Source: Tubulanus polymorphus (lineage: Eukaryota; Nemertea; Palaeonemertea; Tubulaniformes; Tubulanidae). Taken from it: DNA of 64,000 nucleotides. The stretch spans positions 22,226,001-22,290,000 of the forward strand of contig NC_134025.1 of the NCBI RefSeq assembly GCF_964204645.1, read 5' to 3'. The notes under the pieces were generated by a model. That model made no database searches. It was not told where the DNA came from and saw nothing but the letters and a program-made list of their open reading frames with translations. Positions within the stretch are counted from its first letter, which is position 1, and every line of letters begins with the position of its first letter. A program made the translations under genes and the position numbers. Positions 11,801 to 22,200 of this stretch are shown here, piece by piece.

Positions 11801-14800
11801 AGCTTCCTGCAAATAAACAATAGTTTGCGCGCTGGTTTCAGAGATTCGTCACCGATCGCTATGAAATATGCAAGAGAAATGGGTCGATATCTATCAACTT
11901 ACTAAGAAATGAGAGGTAAGAGATTCTTTATCGAACGTCAAGAACGAACAACACCGACACTTTATCAAATGCGAAGAGTGGTTTTTAAACAAGTGATCTT
12001 GATACTGATGATTGAAAAATGCCTGGAAATCGCAGAGTCGACACCGCAGCTTGTTCAGATAATCTTCATTCGCTTTTAAACCTAGAAATTTTTTTCGAAA
12101 ATTAAAATAGACATATTCATGCCTGTTTAATCTATTGTATAGCTTCAATGTAAGTAATGGGTGAAAATACAATGAATTGGCAATAACTATACCTAATCTG
12201 ACTGGTGTATTTTGTGGCATCAATACAGACATCATTGTCTTTGGTAGTTGAATCATGGTCGGCTGGACTTTGTCCCCCTGAGCGTTAGTTAATACTGGCA
12301 ATATATTTTGCTGAAGCTGCATCGAATTCACCGTAATGATCTCGATCTCGAACTGTTTTTCCTCCTGTCCTTCGACTGAATATAAATAAACGTGAAAAAA
12401 AACGATACATAATTAGGGTTGAGTAACGCGTATGTAAATTTTGTGGACCTACAGAAGCTTGTGTTGTGATAGATTTCACTTTATTCTATCATTCAAGAAA
12501 TACGAACAAGAACAGTATTAAAGTTATACAATTGCCCGCACCGCTGGCTCATTTACTGAACAATGTTGGAGTAAGAGGTGTTCATATATTTTCAGTGCCA
12601 CTGGAATCTATCTATACATATATATCTAATTAATATAATGGTCGACGCATAAGCCCATTGAGGGCTGGGAAGTGTTTGAGTATAAAATGATTGTTTGTAA
12701 AGAAGATATTTTTAACTACATGTCACAATAATAAAATACAATCAGCAATCAGCTTGTATATATTAAGAACTGCAGGTAGCATCTATTATGGATGATAAAT
12801 ACCTTCAAACTTTGCTGATTCTTCAGACAGTTTAGCCATTTCGTCGATTGTCTCATCAGCGATTTTCGAACCAGGTATCGGCGGTTTTACCTCCTTAACC
12901 AGCCCCGCAACGTTTATGCTGATTTCGCGGTGCGTCCCTTCAGGCGTGACGACTACGAATGTAGTTTGTCCAGGTTCCGTCGGTGTTAGTGTTGGAAGTA
13001 CGGTAGTTTTGAGACCCTAGAATTAACACGAAAACCATTATAATCAGTAGATAGCAATTAAGGATTAACTAATCTATGATGACTCCTCTTTTTTCAAAGG
13101 TTCCCACATTTGAAACAAATCATAAATATCTGTTTGAAAGCATTTCATTAGAGCACCGATAACCTACTCTATGTATTGTGACAATTTCTATGTACAAACT
13201 AGGGGGTCCAGCAACACCAAGCCCAATTAATGAAATGATGACAATCTGACAATTTCCATATTCAACGCCCCTGCTGGATAAATACAGCAATTAAACACCT
13301 TGAAATTCAACACAATCATAGACTAGGGGTCCAGGGAACCATGCCCACTTGGAAAGTGGTATCAAATGCTCAACAATCTAACGATTTCAATATTCAATGC
13401 CCCCTGGTGGCCATATACAAAAAGCAATGACCTTGAAACTCACCAAAATCATAGAAAACGTTATGAGCTACAACTTTCCAATACATTGTGGTAACACAAT
13501 ATGCTTAGGTATCAATATAATGTGGAAAAACTTTTTCCCACCTACAAATGAGCATTGATGACGCCAAGATGGCTGCCAATTGCGCCATAATTGGCTGATC
13601 AAAAATACATGTCTCAGGTATAAAACATCCCTTTTCAAAGAATACCCATCACAAATTGCAATGAGAAATGGCAAACCTGTAGGAAGCTACAGGACTCAGA
13701 ACTTGGGCCAAAATTTACATTTTTGGCCACTAAAATGGTCATAGGACGGCCATCAATAGCCCGCTGGGACTAAAGTCCCAAGTGGGCTAAAAATGTCATG
13801 AGCTACAATTTTGCAATTCATTATGGTTACAAAATATGCAAAGGTACCAATATAAAGGAAATACCATGCTATTCTGCAATTCAACACCCCCTCATGAACA
13901 TACACAGATACTGCAATTGACTGGTAAGTGAAGAATGTATCATATTTATGCTATATACTAATCGACATATACTAAAATTATTGTTCAATGATGAAATACC
14001 TGAGGAGCGAGAATAACAGTTTTTCCACCTCCAGTAGACGGAATGACGTATGCCGGCATTGGATTGCACAATTCTTCATCTGCAGGTGTCTGTCTGGGAC
14101 GACCGCGCCCACGCTTCACTAAAACCATACAAAACATCACAAGTTTACTGTCAACCCCATATAATCTACATGGTAGATCCGAGTTTACTGGCCCAGATGA
14201 ATCCTGGATCCAGGCGAGGATTCCAGAGGATCTGCCAGGTTCACTAGTGGTTACTCAGTTACAGCGCTTCAATTTCGTCAACGTTTCAATCAAACTTTTC
14301 ACATTTTCACATTCATTGCGAAGTACTGGTATAAATTGGTACCGTACACTGTGTGGCAAAAGTCAATCCTATATCTATTGGATGACATCTTTGATAGAAT
14401 TTGGATTTGGGAGCCTAAAATCTCGCTTCCTATTTCAACTACTTATAACTGAGTGTTTTGCACCATCAGAGGTCAGTTACTCAAAAGTAGGTCTGACCCC
14501 TGATGCGTGCCGGTACCTCATTGAAAGCTGAAACTCGTTGCTCACCTGCGGGAAGTGGCGGCCGAACGGGGTGAATGCGAGGACGCCCTGGACCACGTTT
14601 TACAGCCGCTACATCCACGTATTCCCCCGTTTCGAGCATTCTGTCCTCTCTATCGTCGAGAGCTTGTTCGTGATTCGGGTCGAGATCTTCTACTTCAGCG
14701 CTCCACTCACGGTCGTTGTGTTCGAGTGCATCTTCGGCAACATTATCATCACCACCAATTTCTCCATTGTCGGATTCGTCGCTGGCAACTTTCCCTAATT

Positions 14801-17423
14801 CATATTCTGTAAAAAAGAAAAACCACCACAACTACAGTCTTTTGATGACACCATATCGGTGGTCAAATACATGATGACAGACGACGGAGTTTACAAAATG
14901 ATCGCCATATTATCTTTTGCTGTTATGTTTGTGGCAAGTCCCCGACAGCAACATTCAAACAAATTATGCTATTAAGTCCATGATGTTTACAGCCGATCTT
15001 CAAAGGAAATGAGAAAGTGTCAAGAAACAATAGGCCACTTGAGGAAAGAAGAAAATCTATTGGAATTTTGAGTTGTCAAGCATGATGAAAGTGCGGTGAA
15101 TTTGTATGTACCGGTGATTGTAAAACCCTGAGCCTGTACAACTGGGAGAATCTAAGGTGGAGTCGCATAAAAAATTTCAGATTTATCTTGAAGATTAGTT
15201 CTTCTCCATCATTTGAAAAAGAATTTGCTTTGAATTTCAAGTTCGTGCATGGTATGTCATTCGGCTTACCATCAAATATCTTCGCCTTTTTCCTTGGTCT
15301 ACCGCTTCTTCTTAACCCGTCTGGACCTACAAATATTTGGAGAATACAAAGCAGTAAGTTTTAGAGAATCGTTTAGGAACTGAAGGAGTGTTCAATATAC
15401 ACACTCATCGAATACAATTAGCGCAAATAGTAGGAGATCAATTCATTAGTTCACTATGCAGGATGTCTAATGCAGGTGTTGGAGTTTGAAAACTGCAGTT
15501 AGTCGGGAGATATAACGTCAGCATTCACTCCAAAAGTGCTGTGACGATTAAACAGTACACCTTGAGAGTCCCTTAATTTCTATTTAGTAAACTAAAAACA
15601 ATTCCGGTGATTTCATCGTGATAAACATTGTACTGATTGAGTAACATTGGCCTACCTATATTTGATAATTCGAGTAAGCCTTCAGCGGCGCTATTTTCAT
15701 CTTTCACTGGCTCTGCTTGTTTCATCGCTAGCGTAGAGTAAACATTCGGTGGGCGATACGATTTTCGAGGCCGTCCGCGTTTCTTCTGACCTTGAAAAAA
15801 GTATAAAACACTACATTTCCAACGATACCAAGCAATAAACAAAACCCACAGTTTGAACATTTAACAAAACGATCTGACTGTCCTAACGACAGTCCTTCTC
15901 GTCCCTAACCTTCTTTAGTAACAACTACATTTCTAAACCGTATATCTTAATTATGTTATATTCATTTCTCTGATGATGGAGTTTAGTCGAAACTTCGACA
16001 CTGTAGGAATAAATAGTTAAATCATCAACTGTTGGTTTTGCTCATTAACTCTGAATACTGAGATAAATATCAGTCCACCAGTCAATATCAAGCGAGCCGT
16101 CGAAAAATCTAACGTTTGCAACGTACCTGGTAGTACCTCTTGCTTCGCCGGATATGCGACCATATCGCCGGACACCGGGTCGCGGCGTAAGAAACACTTC
16201 TTCCCCTTGACGATGACGAGTGTATCGTCCGACAACGAGATCGGGTTCGTGAGATCCGGCTTAACGATCGGTTTCCGTTTCGCGCGCTTCGACGCGATCG
16301 CCTCGGCGCCGTCGCGGAACGGATTCGTGACGATCTTCGGCTGCGGTATGTCCCCGGCGTCGGTCGTCGTATCGAAACATTCGTCCATCACTTGTTGCAG
16401 ATCGCCGAATACGCCCGGCGGATTACGCTCGCTGTAACAATCGACGTGGATGACCTTCTCGTCCGCTGATTCGTGCGACGACGTCGTCGGTGTCGGCAAC
16501 TCTTGATCGTCGACGATCATCGGCGCAAAGTTTTCGCAGTTCGATTCTTCGCTATGACCGGTCGGCAAGTGTTGGTCGCGCGACAGCTGTATCGTGATCG
16601 TTTCGCCGCTTTCCGTGCGTAGATTTATAATTCCGGCCGCCGTGTCCGATGCCGTCTGTAATAACTGCGATACGGATATCAACTGATTCACATCGATACT
16701 GGCATCGTTCGCCTCCCGACCGGCTTCCCTGCTATTCACAGCATCGCCACTTGGTACTACATAATCATCATCATTAACATTAGTATCATCATTATCATTC
16801 CGGCCCGGATCGACCTTCACCACTATCGCATGCACTTGTTGCAAGACATCTGTACTAACTATAGTCGGACCGCTATCACTGCTATTCGCAGTATCGCCAC
16901 TGGGTATTACCGGTACATTATCATCATCATTAACATAAGTATCGACATTGTCATTATTATCATTGTCATCCCAGCCCGGTTCGACCTTGGCTACTATCGC
17001 ATGCACTTGTTGCAAGTCATCTGCAATAACTATAGTCTCACCGCTATGGTTTTCGTTGGATATTTCCCTAATTTCGGTTCGATCATTATTCGACTGCCTA
17101 TCATCAACGACGCCAGTCATATCTTCAATACGTTCAGGTTTTTCAGTGTTCGTCTGGTTCTTGACGATAACATTGTCCAAATCCGCTTTTTCAGTTCGGT
17201 GATTGTTACAGTCTTTATCTGCTGAAGTGGAAGCCATTTCGCATTTGGCAACGACCATATTCGACTGGTTCTCGAGCCCATCAGCTGAAGTGTCCTCGTT
17301 TTCAGCTTGTTCATTTGTCGGGAAATCCGTCGCATCATCCAATGTTGATATTTCACTATTAGCGCTTTCCTCCGCCACTTGCATCGGCTCAACTTTGGTT
17401 GATATTTCGACCTCCCCTTCCAT
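7361..17423 (-). CDS. AT-hook and C2H2 zinc-finger protein, complete, 15 coding exons
   Basis: Predicted nuclear DNA-binding regulator of 1158 residues. Exons in transcript order: 17423-16127, 15790-15656, 15326-15270, 14806-14546, 14118-14000, 13016-12803, 12375-12193, 12081-11903, 11806-11678, 10768-10602, 10328-10209, 9612-9450, 8853-8766, 8088-8018, 7654-7361. They total 3477 nt and every junction keeps frame with GT/AG sites. The start at 17423 is fixed by an in-frame TAA two codons upstream. Order: acidic Asn/Asp-rich N-terminus (about 1-430), four AT-hook cores (about 433-595), a linker, eight complete C2H2 fingers plus one degenerate (about 769-1011), and an acidic Gln/Glu-rich tail. 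An acceptor-like TTCTAG at 17433 suggests a 5' non-coding exon further right. I do not recognise a specific orthologue. AT-hooks bind the minor groove of AT-rich DNA and C2H2 fingers the major groove, so a transcription or chromatin role is inferred. Confidence 0.85.
8369..8639. mobile_element. piggyBac-like MITE in a zinc-finger gene intron
   Basis: A TTAA at 8369-8372 is followed by CCCTATCAGTGC. GCACTGAAAGGG at 8621-8632 is its inverted counterpart, with TTAA at 8636-8639. Inside, CAGTGCATCTACACCGC with a hairpin GCGGTGTA near 8380-8405 recurs inverted at 8507-8533. TTAA targets and CCC-starting ends are typical of piggyBac elements. The right TTAA is three bases off the ideal position, so assignment is tentative. 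Confidence 0.45.
9450..12081 (-). CDS. Zinc-finger gene exons 8-12: C2H2 finger array
   Basis: Five exons (12081-11903, 11806-11678, 10768-10602, 10328-10209, 9612-9450) encode consecutive C-x2-C...H-x3-5-H units. These begin CRLCDF, CRCCSF, CHICHF, CSVCGKRY, CNVCGKKF, CNICDYRG, CEVCGKPF and CGLCEFYG. A ninth, CDRCGNIFKSEEGMKEH, lacks the final histidine. Several fingers are split by introns within the domain, unlike the single-exon arrays of KRAB-type genes. Linkers are mostly non-canonical; APLKPF and RHKGQRDF approach the TGEKP type. A sequence-specific DNA-binding role is expected from the family. Confidence 0.85.
9781..9915 (+). repeat. Dispersed repeat family A, copy 2
   Basis: Shares the CTCAAAATAGGG, TTCCTTACAAACCCACCACA and CCTGCCAGCAGTGAAACAGG blocks with the other copies. 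It is truncated on the right and has a short internal duplication of CAGTGAAACAGG. Confidence 0.65.
11212..11286 (+). other. tRNA-like head of the SINE
   Basis: A 75-nt stretch with internal RNA polymerase III A and B boxes. The outer ends GGGGCGG and CATTGCC pair only in part, so the acceptor stem is degenerate and no reliable anticodon can be assigned. Confidence 0.6.
11212..11544 (+). mobile_element. tRNA-derived SINE
   Basis: The 5' part is tRNA-like, with an A box (TGGCCGAGCGG) and a B box (GGTTCGAACCC). A non-tRNA body follows that contains GGGCAAGACACTTATCCCAA, a segment of a type common in tRNA-SINEs of marine invertebrates. The body ends in GATTTAGCGCTATATAAG and an AT-rich ATT-repeat tail. 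It lies in intron 9 of the zinc-finger gene, antisense to it. It is a retrotransposed element, not a functional tRNA gene. Confidence 0.8.
11656..11678. repeat. (CA)n microsatellite at a splice donor
   Basis: About eleven CA repeats on the + strand read as (GT)n on the - strand, starting exactly at the donor of exon 11806-11678 (AAG followed by GTGTGTG). Confidence 0.85.
13190..13880. repeat. Degenerate direct repeats in intron 5 of the zinc-finger gene
   Basis: ACTAGGGGGTCCAG near 13199 recurs as ACTAGGGGTCCAG near 13322, with similar following sequence (CAACGCCCCTGCTGG and CAATGCCCCCTGGTGG). ATGAGCTACAACTTTCCAAT near 13463 recurs as ATGAGCTACAATTTTGCAAT near 13798, again with matching flanks. 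A short hairpin, TAGCCCGCTGGGAC with GTCCCAAGTGGGCTA, lies near 13760. This is probably an old composite repeat; no coding capacity. Confidence 0.5.
14000..15790 (-). CDS. Zinc-finger gene exons 2-5: four AT-hook cores, one per exon
   Basis: Exon 15790-15656 carries KKRGRPRKSYRPP, exon 15326-15270 (57 nt) carries RRSGRPRKKAK, exon 14806-14546 carries KRGPGRPRIHPVRPP after an acidic stretch, and exon 14118-14000 carries KRGRGRPRQTP. Each has the G-R-P core flanked by basic residues that defines an AT-hook. Exons 2-4 all enter and leave in phase 1, so they can be skipped without changing frame. Splicing could therefore vary the number of hooks; that is inference. Confidence 0.8.
16127..17423 (-). 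CDS. Zinc-finger gene exon 1: acidic N-terminal region
   Basis: This 1297-nt exon encodes residues 1-432, starting MEGEVEISTKVEPMQ. It is rich in Asp, Glu, Asn, Ser and Thr and has no folded domain I recognise. Two adjacent copies of a 57-residue unit begin LQQVHAIVAKVEPG and LQQVHAIVVKVDPG. A hydrophobic/Gln stretch, ISVSQLLQTASDTAAGIINL, follows. Near the end, DTLVIVKGKKCFLRRDP introduces a basic patch just before the AT-hooks. The exon ends in phase 1 at donor GTACGT. It is likely a flexible activation or protein-interaction region, by composition only. Confidence 0.8.
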
Positions 17424-18328
17424 GTCTTAAGTCTAGAATTGAAATAATATATCAACGTGATGCCTATGTCTTTAGCGTGGAAAAATGTGGACCATCCAAC
17501 AAATAGTTCTGGGTGCAACAGTTTTTATAGGTGTCCATAAAAAGTGGCGTCCTTCAAACCTAAGAACAACTCCAGGGTACTACCCCATGATTTTCGAAGC
17601 TTTTGAGAAGTAATGAGTTAATGTGAAAGATAGGCCTAACCGTTTATTGCACTAAAATCAAGCTATGACATGTTTTTTTGGGGTCAGTGGAAAGACTAAT
17701 GCTACATTGTGAATAATTACCTAATGCTACATTAGTAAAATATCACATCCCAATGGCAATGTGTTGTTATCAGAGCTACCTAGGCTAGAAAACTAATAAG
17801 GAACCAAAGATATGACCGTAGTCTGAATACCAGTCGTTGTTACGGTTCCGTACAACTTCGTTCTTTCAGGAACAACGGCTAGGTACTAGAGATTAAATTA
17901 ATATGACCGATGATATCCAGTTCACAGGCAACCCCGGAAGTAAAGTTTTCCAGGGAGTTTTTACATCCAAAACCTAGCAAAATAAATACGAAACACTACG
18001 TAGGCCAATGTACATTTTGATCCCAAAAAAAAAAATGACAACTACAATGAATTACCTTTATGTGAGGCGTAGAGTCGAAAAGTAGCAAAATAAAAATACG
18101 CCAAAATGGACAAAAAATCACACTAAATAGAGGTGAAGGCTTGCTGCAATGGGGCTTACTCTTGTTATAGCTATGCCAGTTAGGTTCGAATCCCAATAAA
18201 GTCTTAGGTATTTATTAAAGGTTTCGAGACCAATTTTGTTGTTTTACCAGTGCGTTATTCAATCTTTTCTTGCCACTGTATCCTCCAATCCTCACTTACC
18301 AATGTATTCCTTCAATTCTTACTTGCAG

Positions 18329-18382
18329 CCTATTTCACATTGCTAGTGATATTGTCATATTGCTTTCTAGGCCGAATCAATG
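18329..18382 (+). CDS. Candidate signal-peptide exon of Ig gene 1 (version a)
   Basis: A good acceptor, TTCTTACTTGCAG, precedes a 54-nt open segment and donor GGTAATG follows. It would enter and leave in phase 1, as exon 2 of the gene requires. It would encode a hydrophobic YFTLLVILSYCFLGRIN. An exon with the start codon would have to lie further left and was not found. Confidence 0.3.
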
Positions 18383-19142
18383 GTAATGACCAGAGTGACT
18401 CGGTAGTTCAAGTCCTCTGCAATAAACGAGTGGGAAAAAATCGCCGCCGAACGAAAAAAAGATAGTTTTATCTTTTTTTCATTTCATTTTAATGAAATGA
18501 AAAATGATTGATTCCGTGAAAAAAGTCGCCACCGGTCGAAAAAAAGCTGAAAGATGAAATAAGAAATAATTACGTCCCCAGAACCCTTTCGTAATATCTT
18601 GCTATATTGGTATAAATCGAATGAAAATCAACGACGACGCTCTAGAACTGAGTCACTTTTTTGAGTTGTATAATTAAAGTAAAGTAAATAAATAAAGTTA
18701 TTACATGTTATGTTAGGTTATATGAATAGAAATTCCAACATTTCGGCAAACGTATTTTTGTTGACAGTATCCGAAAAAGTATTTCAAAAATGTATTGTCT
18801 GAAACACGAGACCGACGTGCGAGCACATTTAAGACCTACATATATATTCAAGTGAAAATATGTTTTGAATCGAACACCTCATATTAACACAATGCAATCT
18901 GTGATTTACGGCGGGCTCAGTTGAAATCTTAGATCGGGTTTGTCACCCTATGCCAATATATACTGTATAAAAAAAACATGAAGTTGGTAAGTTAGCGGTG
19001 CCAGTTTCACAAGTTCTCTTCGTATAGGCCTAGCTTACTCGAGATATCGATTTTCAATGCTGCCAAGTATGGTCTATTATTTGCTAGAATCAAATGTAAA
19101 TAGCTTACATCAAAGTTAATTTTCGCCAGAAATCTATTGTAG

Positions 19143-19188
19143 GCGCTGTTTTTGGTTGGCATGTGTGGCTTTTCTAGCCGAATCAAAG
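19143..19188 (+). CDS. Candidate signal-peptide exon of Ig gene 1 (version b)
   Basis: This segment would encode ALFLVGMCGFSSRIK and ends at donor GGTAAGT in phase 1, matching exon 2 at 19272. Its 3' part and the following intron (CCGAATCAAAGGTAAGTAAC) resemble the 18.37-kb segment, so one may be a copy of the other. An internal ATG at 19161 could be a start but leaves little hydrophobic sequence. Confidence 0.3.
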
Positions 19189-19271
19189 GTAAGTAACCAG
19201 ATGAGTATCGGTAGAAGTCCGATGTTATAGAAAAATGGTGACGCTGAAAATGTGTTGAATAGATATTTCAG

Positions 19272-22200
19272 GTCATGGGTATCCGCCATTATTCACGCAA
19301 CTTCCGAATTTTGAAAAATTAGACGTCGCGTTGAACTCGCGATTGGTGTTGCCTTGCGTTGCGGACGGTGATCCGATTCCTACGTAAGTTTGGGGGATTC
19401 ACTGGCGCCTAGGCGTTGAAAATAAGATCATCCCACACCCTACCACCTTCCCCAATATAGAATGTAAAAATAAGACTCAGAAATGTGAAACTCGAATTTG
19501 ACTGTATCCGCAACTGAAAGGAGGAGGGTAGAGAAGTTGTTCCCTTGGCCCTTTATTTTAATTACTTGGGTACGGATTTTTTCAAGAAAAAAGTCGGAGG
19601 GTGAAAGGAAAATATAAAGATAAAAACAATCTTTTATATAATAGGTGTTTTGAAATGGAAGGGAACAGGAAAAAAATAAAAATAAATACGTTTTTATCAT
19701 TGAGTATTTTCCACATAAAAAAACCTCGGAAGGACTGCAGAAAAAAATAAAAAATGAGTGAAGATTTTGATGAATATGATTCAAATGATTAAAAAAACCT
19801 CGGAAGGACTGCAGAAACAAAATGAGTGAAGATTTTGATGAATATGATTCAAATGATGGGATAAATGAAAAAGAAAACTAACTTTTTTGCAAATCATTAG
19901 ATTGAAATTAAGATGAATATAACTTTTACAAGACGCTAGATTGAAAATCAAGTCGGACAACAACAACTTTCTTTTATTGAACATTTGTTATGAAAATACG
20001 AAGGAAAATTTGAAATTTGTTTGAGTTGATGATTTTTGCAGAATTCGTGGAGGCGGATCCGTACTCCAAGTTATTAGAAAAGTCTTCGTGAAATCGTTTT
20101 TTAAATCTATTTTCTGGGAATGATATTTCTTTGTGGAGGAGGAAGGAGTCTATAAATCAATTTGCACCCGAATTATTGTCCCCCAATTTTCCTATAGGTA
20201 TCGTTGGGATATCAAGTACATTATCAACGAAATCTCGAACATTCCCGCAGATGATGTCACAAAATATATTTCGCCTGGTACTGGTTCTTTGAATATAACA
20301 TCATTCAACGGCCGGGCTTCCGGACGCTATAAATGCATAGCGAATAACGAATACGGCACGGCCGTTTCGCCCGAGTATTACGTACGTGCACCACGTGAGT
20401 ACATTTCAGATTCTTTAGATAAGTTGCTAAATTTCGACACACATACGCAATAATCATATCAAACGATGAAACGCTAATGATTTATAATCAAATATCGCAG
20501 TTTGAAAAGAACATCGTTTACAGTGCGGTATCACCTGCTTCCTGGCCGCCATCACCAGGACGAATGACAAAATGAGGGAAGAAAATGAATCCAAGGAAAA
20601 ATTGAAAGCTTTATAAACATTCCATACAATTAACAGTTTCTATCGATTTGTTATTCCGTCCAAAAAATGAAGTTGCACTAGGAATCTTGTGGAAAAAGAT
20701 AGAGAAAAATCTACGCAATAGCGGAAGTAAACACTTTGCCGTATCACTTCGAAAAATCTATCATATACAACTTGTTCGAGCGTAATTAATTTGTTTCAGA
20801 CCCCGCTGTTGAGAGGCTCAAAAAGATAACGATAAACGCACACGAAGATCTGCCTATGCAGGTACCGTGCCGAGGCGTTTTCATCGGGAAAGATTTGATG
20901 GAGTTCGCCTGGAAACGTGATCCATCATCGGCTCTAGACGACAAGGTTGAAGAACGTGTTTTGAACGATACCCTCAACAACACAGTGGATGTTAACCCGC
21001 CTAGAACCTATATAGACCAGGCGACAGGTCATTACCGACTATGAACTATTTTCATATCAAAATAGGGATTGGTCCCGTTATTTGTTTCAATTGGTAGATT
21101 TTGTTTGATACGTTATGATTTGATTGGTGTCCCTTGCAGACCAACCACACCTATACTGGGAGTGAAAAGAGGTTTTGAATTTGAAATTGGAAATCGAAGT
21201 ACATAATTGGAAAGTTAGGTTCCAATCTTCCATCCAGCCTGAACCGACAAGCGACTGATTGGAGTTCTTATCACGAGGAATAAAAATGAATCACAATTAA
21301 AGTGGAACTTTTCAAGAAAGCCATGCCCCATTACGCTTTGATGCCCGTGCCTAATACCTGAGAACACTGAGGCGATGAAGTAGAACATATCATATTTTTC
21401 AAAAAGAAATACCTTGGATGCTGCAATCGATTATCACACTATAGAAAAATTTTCAAAACACAATTTTTCGTTCGGATTTTTCAGGGACACTCTATTTTGC
21501 CAATGTCAAGCAGTCGGATATGGAAACTTCACCCAATCTATACTGCATAGCCACTTTGAGAACAGAAGTCGTAGGGAAAAATAAGTATGTCGGTTCGACG
21601 TCTGTAGTCACTGTCAATTCGAATGGTTAGTGAAGCCGCTTATAGTTCAAAACACAGTTACAACACTCGAATGTCAAAATCGATATTTATTTTATCATAA
21701 ATTGACACAATGATATATTATCTCTTTTCAACAGGAACTCAAGACGTGCCACCAACGTTGATGACCAGAGAAAATGTAACGGTCAACTCGAAACTTTACC
21801 AGCGTTCACACGAGGATTTCAGCACAGTTCTATAAGCGCCAACGCGGTTGAATTATTCGTGGCTTATTCAGTACCGTACCGAAATATGCATACAATCAAA
21901 TGTATTTTTCAATATAATTCATTACGACAAATTTCCAAATTGGTTTTCAGGCCATCTCCAGCGGTGAAGTGGTATTTCGAAAATCGGACGGTTGGAGTAG
22001 GTGTCGAATTGCTTATTCGCAATGTAACCAAAAACGACGCCGGGACTTATGCGTGTCAAGGAACGAGCACATTCGGGTCTTCGAGATCGTCTGTGCACGT
22101 GAACATTTTCGGTAATCGATTGTCTCTCGGATGCATTAAACTCGTCAAAAAGGAATCTTTTCGATTCTGCCACCCGACTAAAATAATTCTTGTATCATCG

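Larger units (their letters stand above)
17424..19271. other. Head-to-head intergenic region between the zinc-finger gene and Ig gene 1
   Basis: The two genes diverge from this 1.8-kb stretch, so it must hold both promoters and 5' non-coding exons, but I cannot place a transcription start. It contains two tight hairpins near 18450-18500: an AAAAAAAGATAG/CTATCTTTTTTT-like stem and CATTTCATT/AATGAAATG. It also has two candidate leader exons for Ig gene 1, at 18329-18382 and 19143-19188. Confidence 0.5.

Noticed and set aside
16207-17430. Several open frames on the + strand opposite exon 1 of the zinc-finger gene
   Set aside because: They are antisense shadows of a long open coding exon with biased codon use; they lack family motifs and splice context.
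21831-21846. A frameshift rescue for exon 6 of Ig gene 1
   Set aside because: Exon phases on both sides already agree, and neither other frame supplies the Ig cysteine, so a simple indel does not explain the stop.
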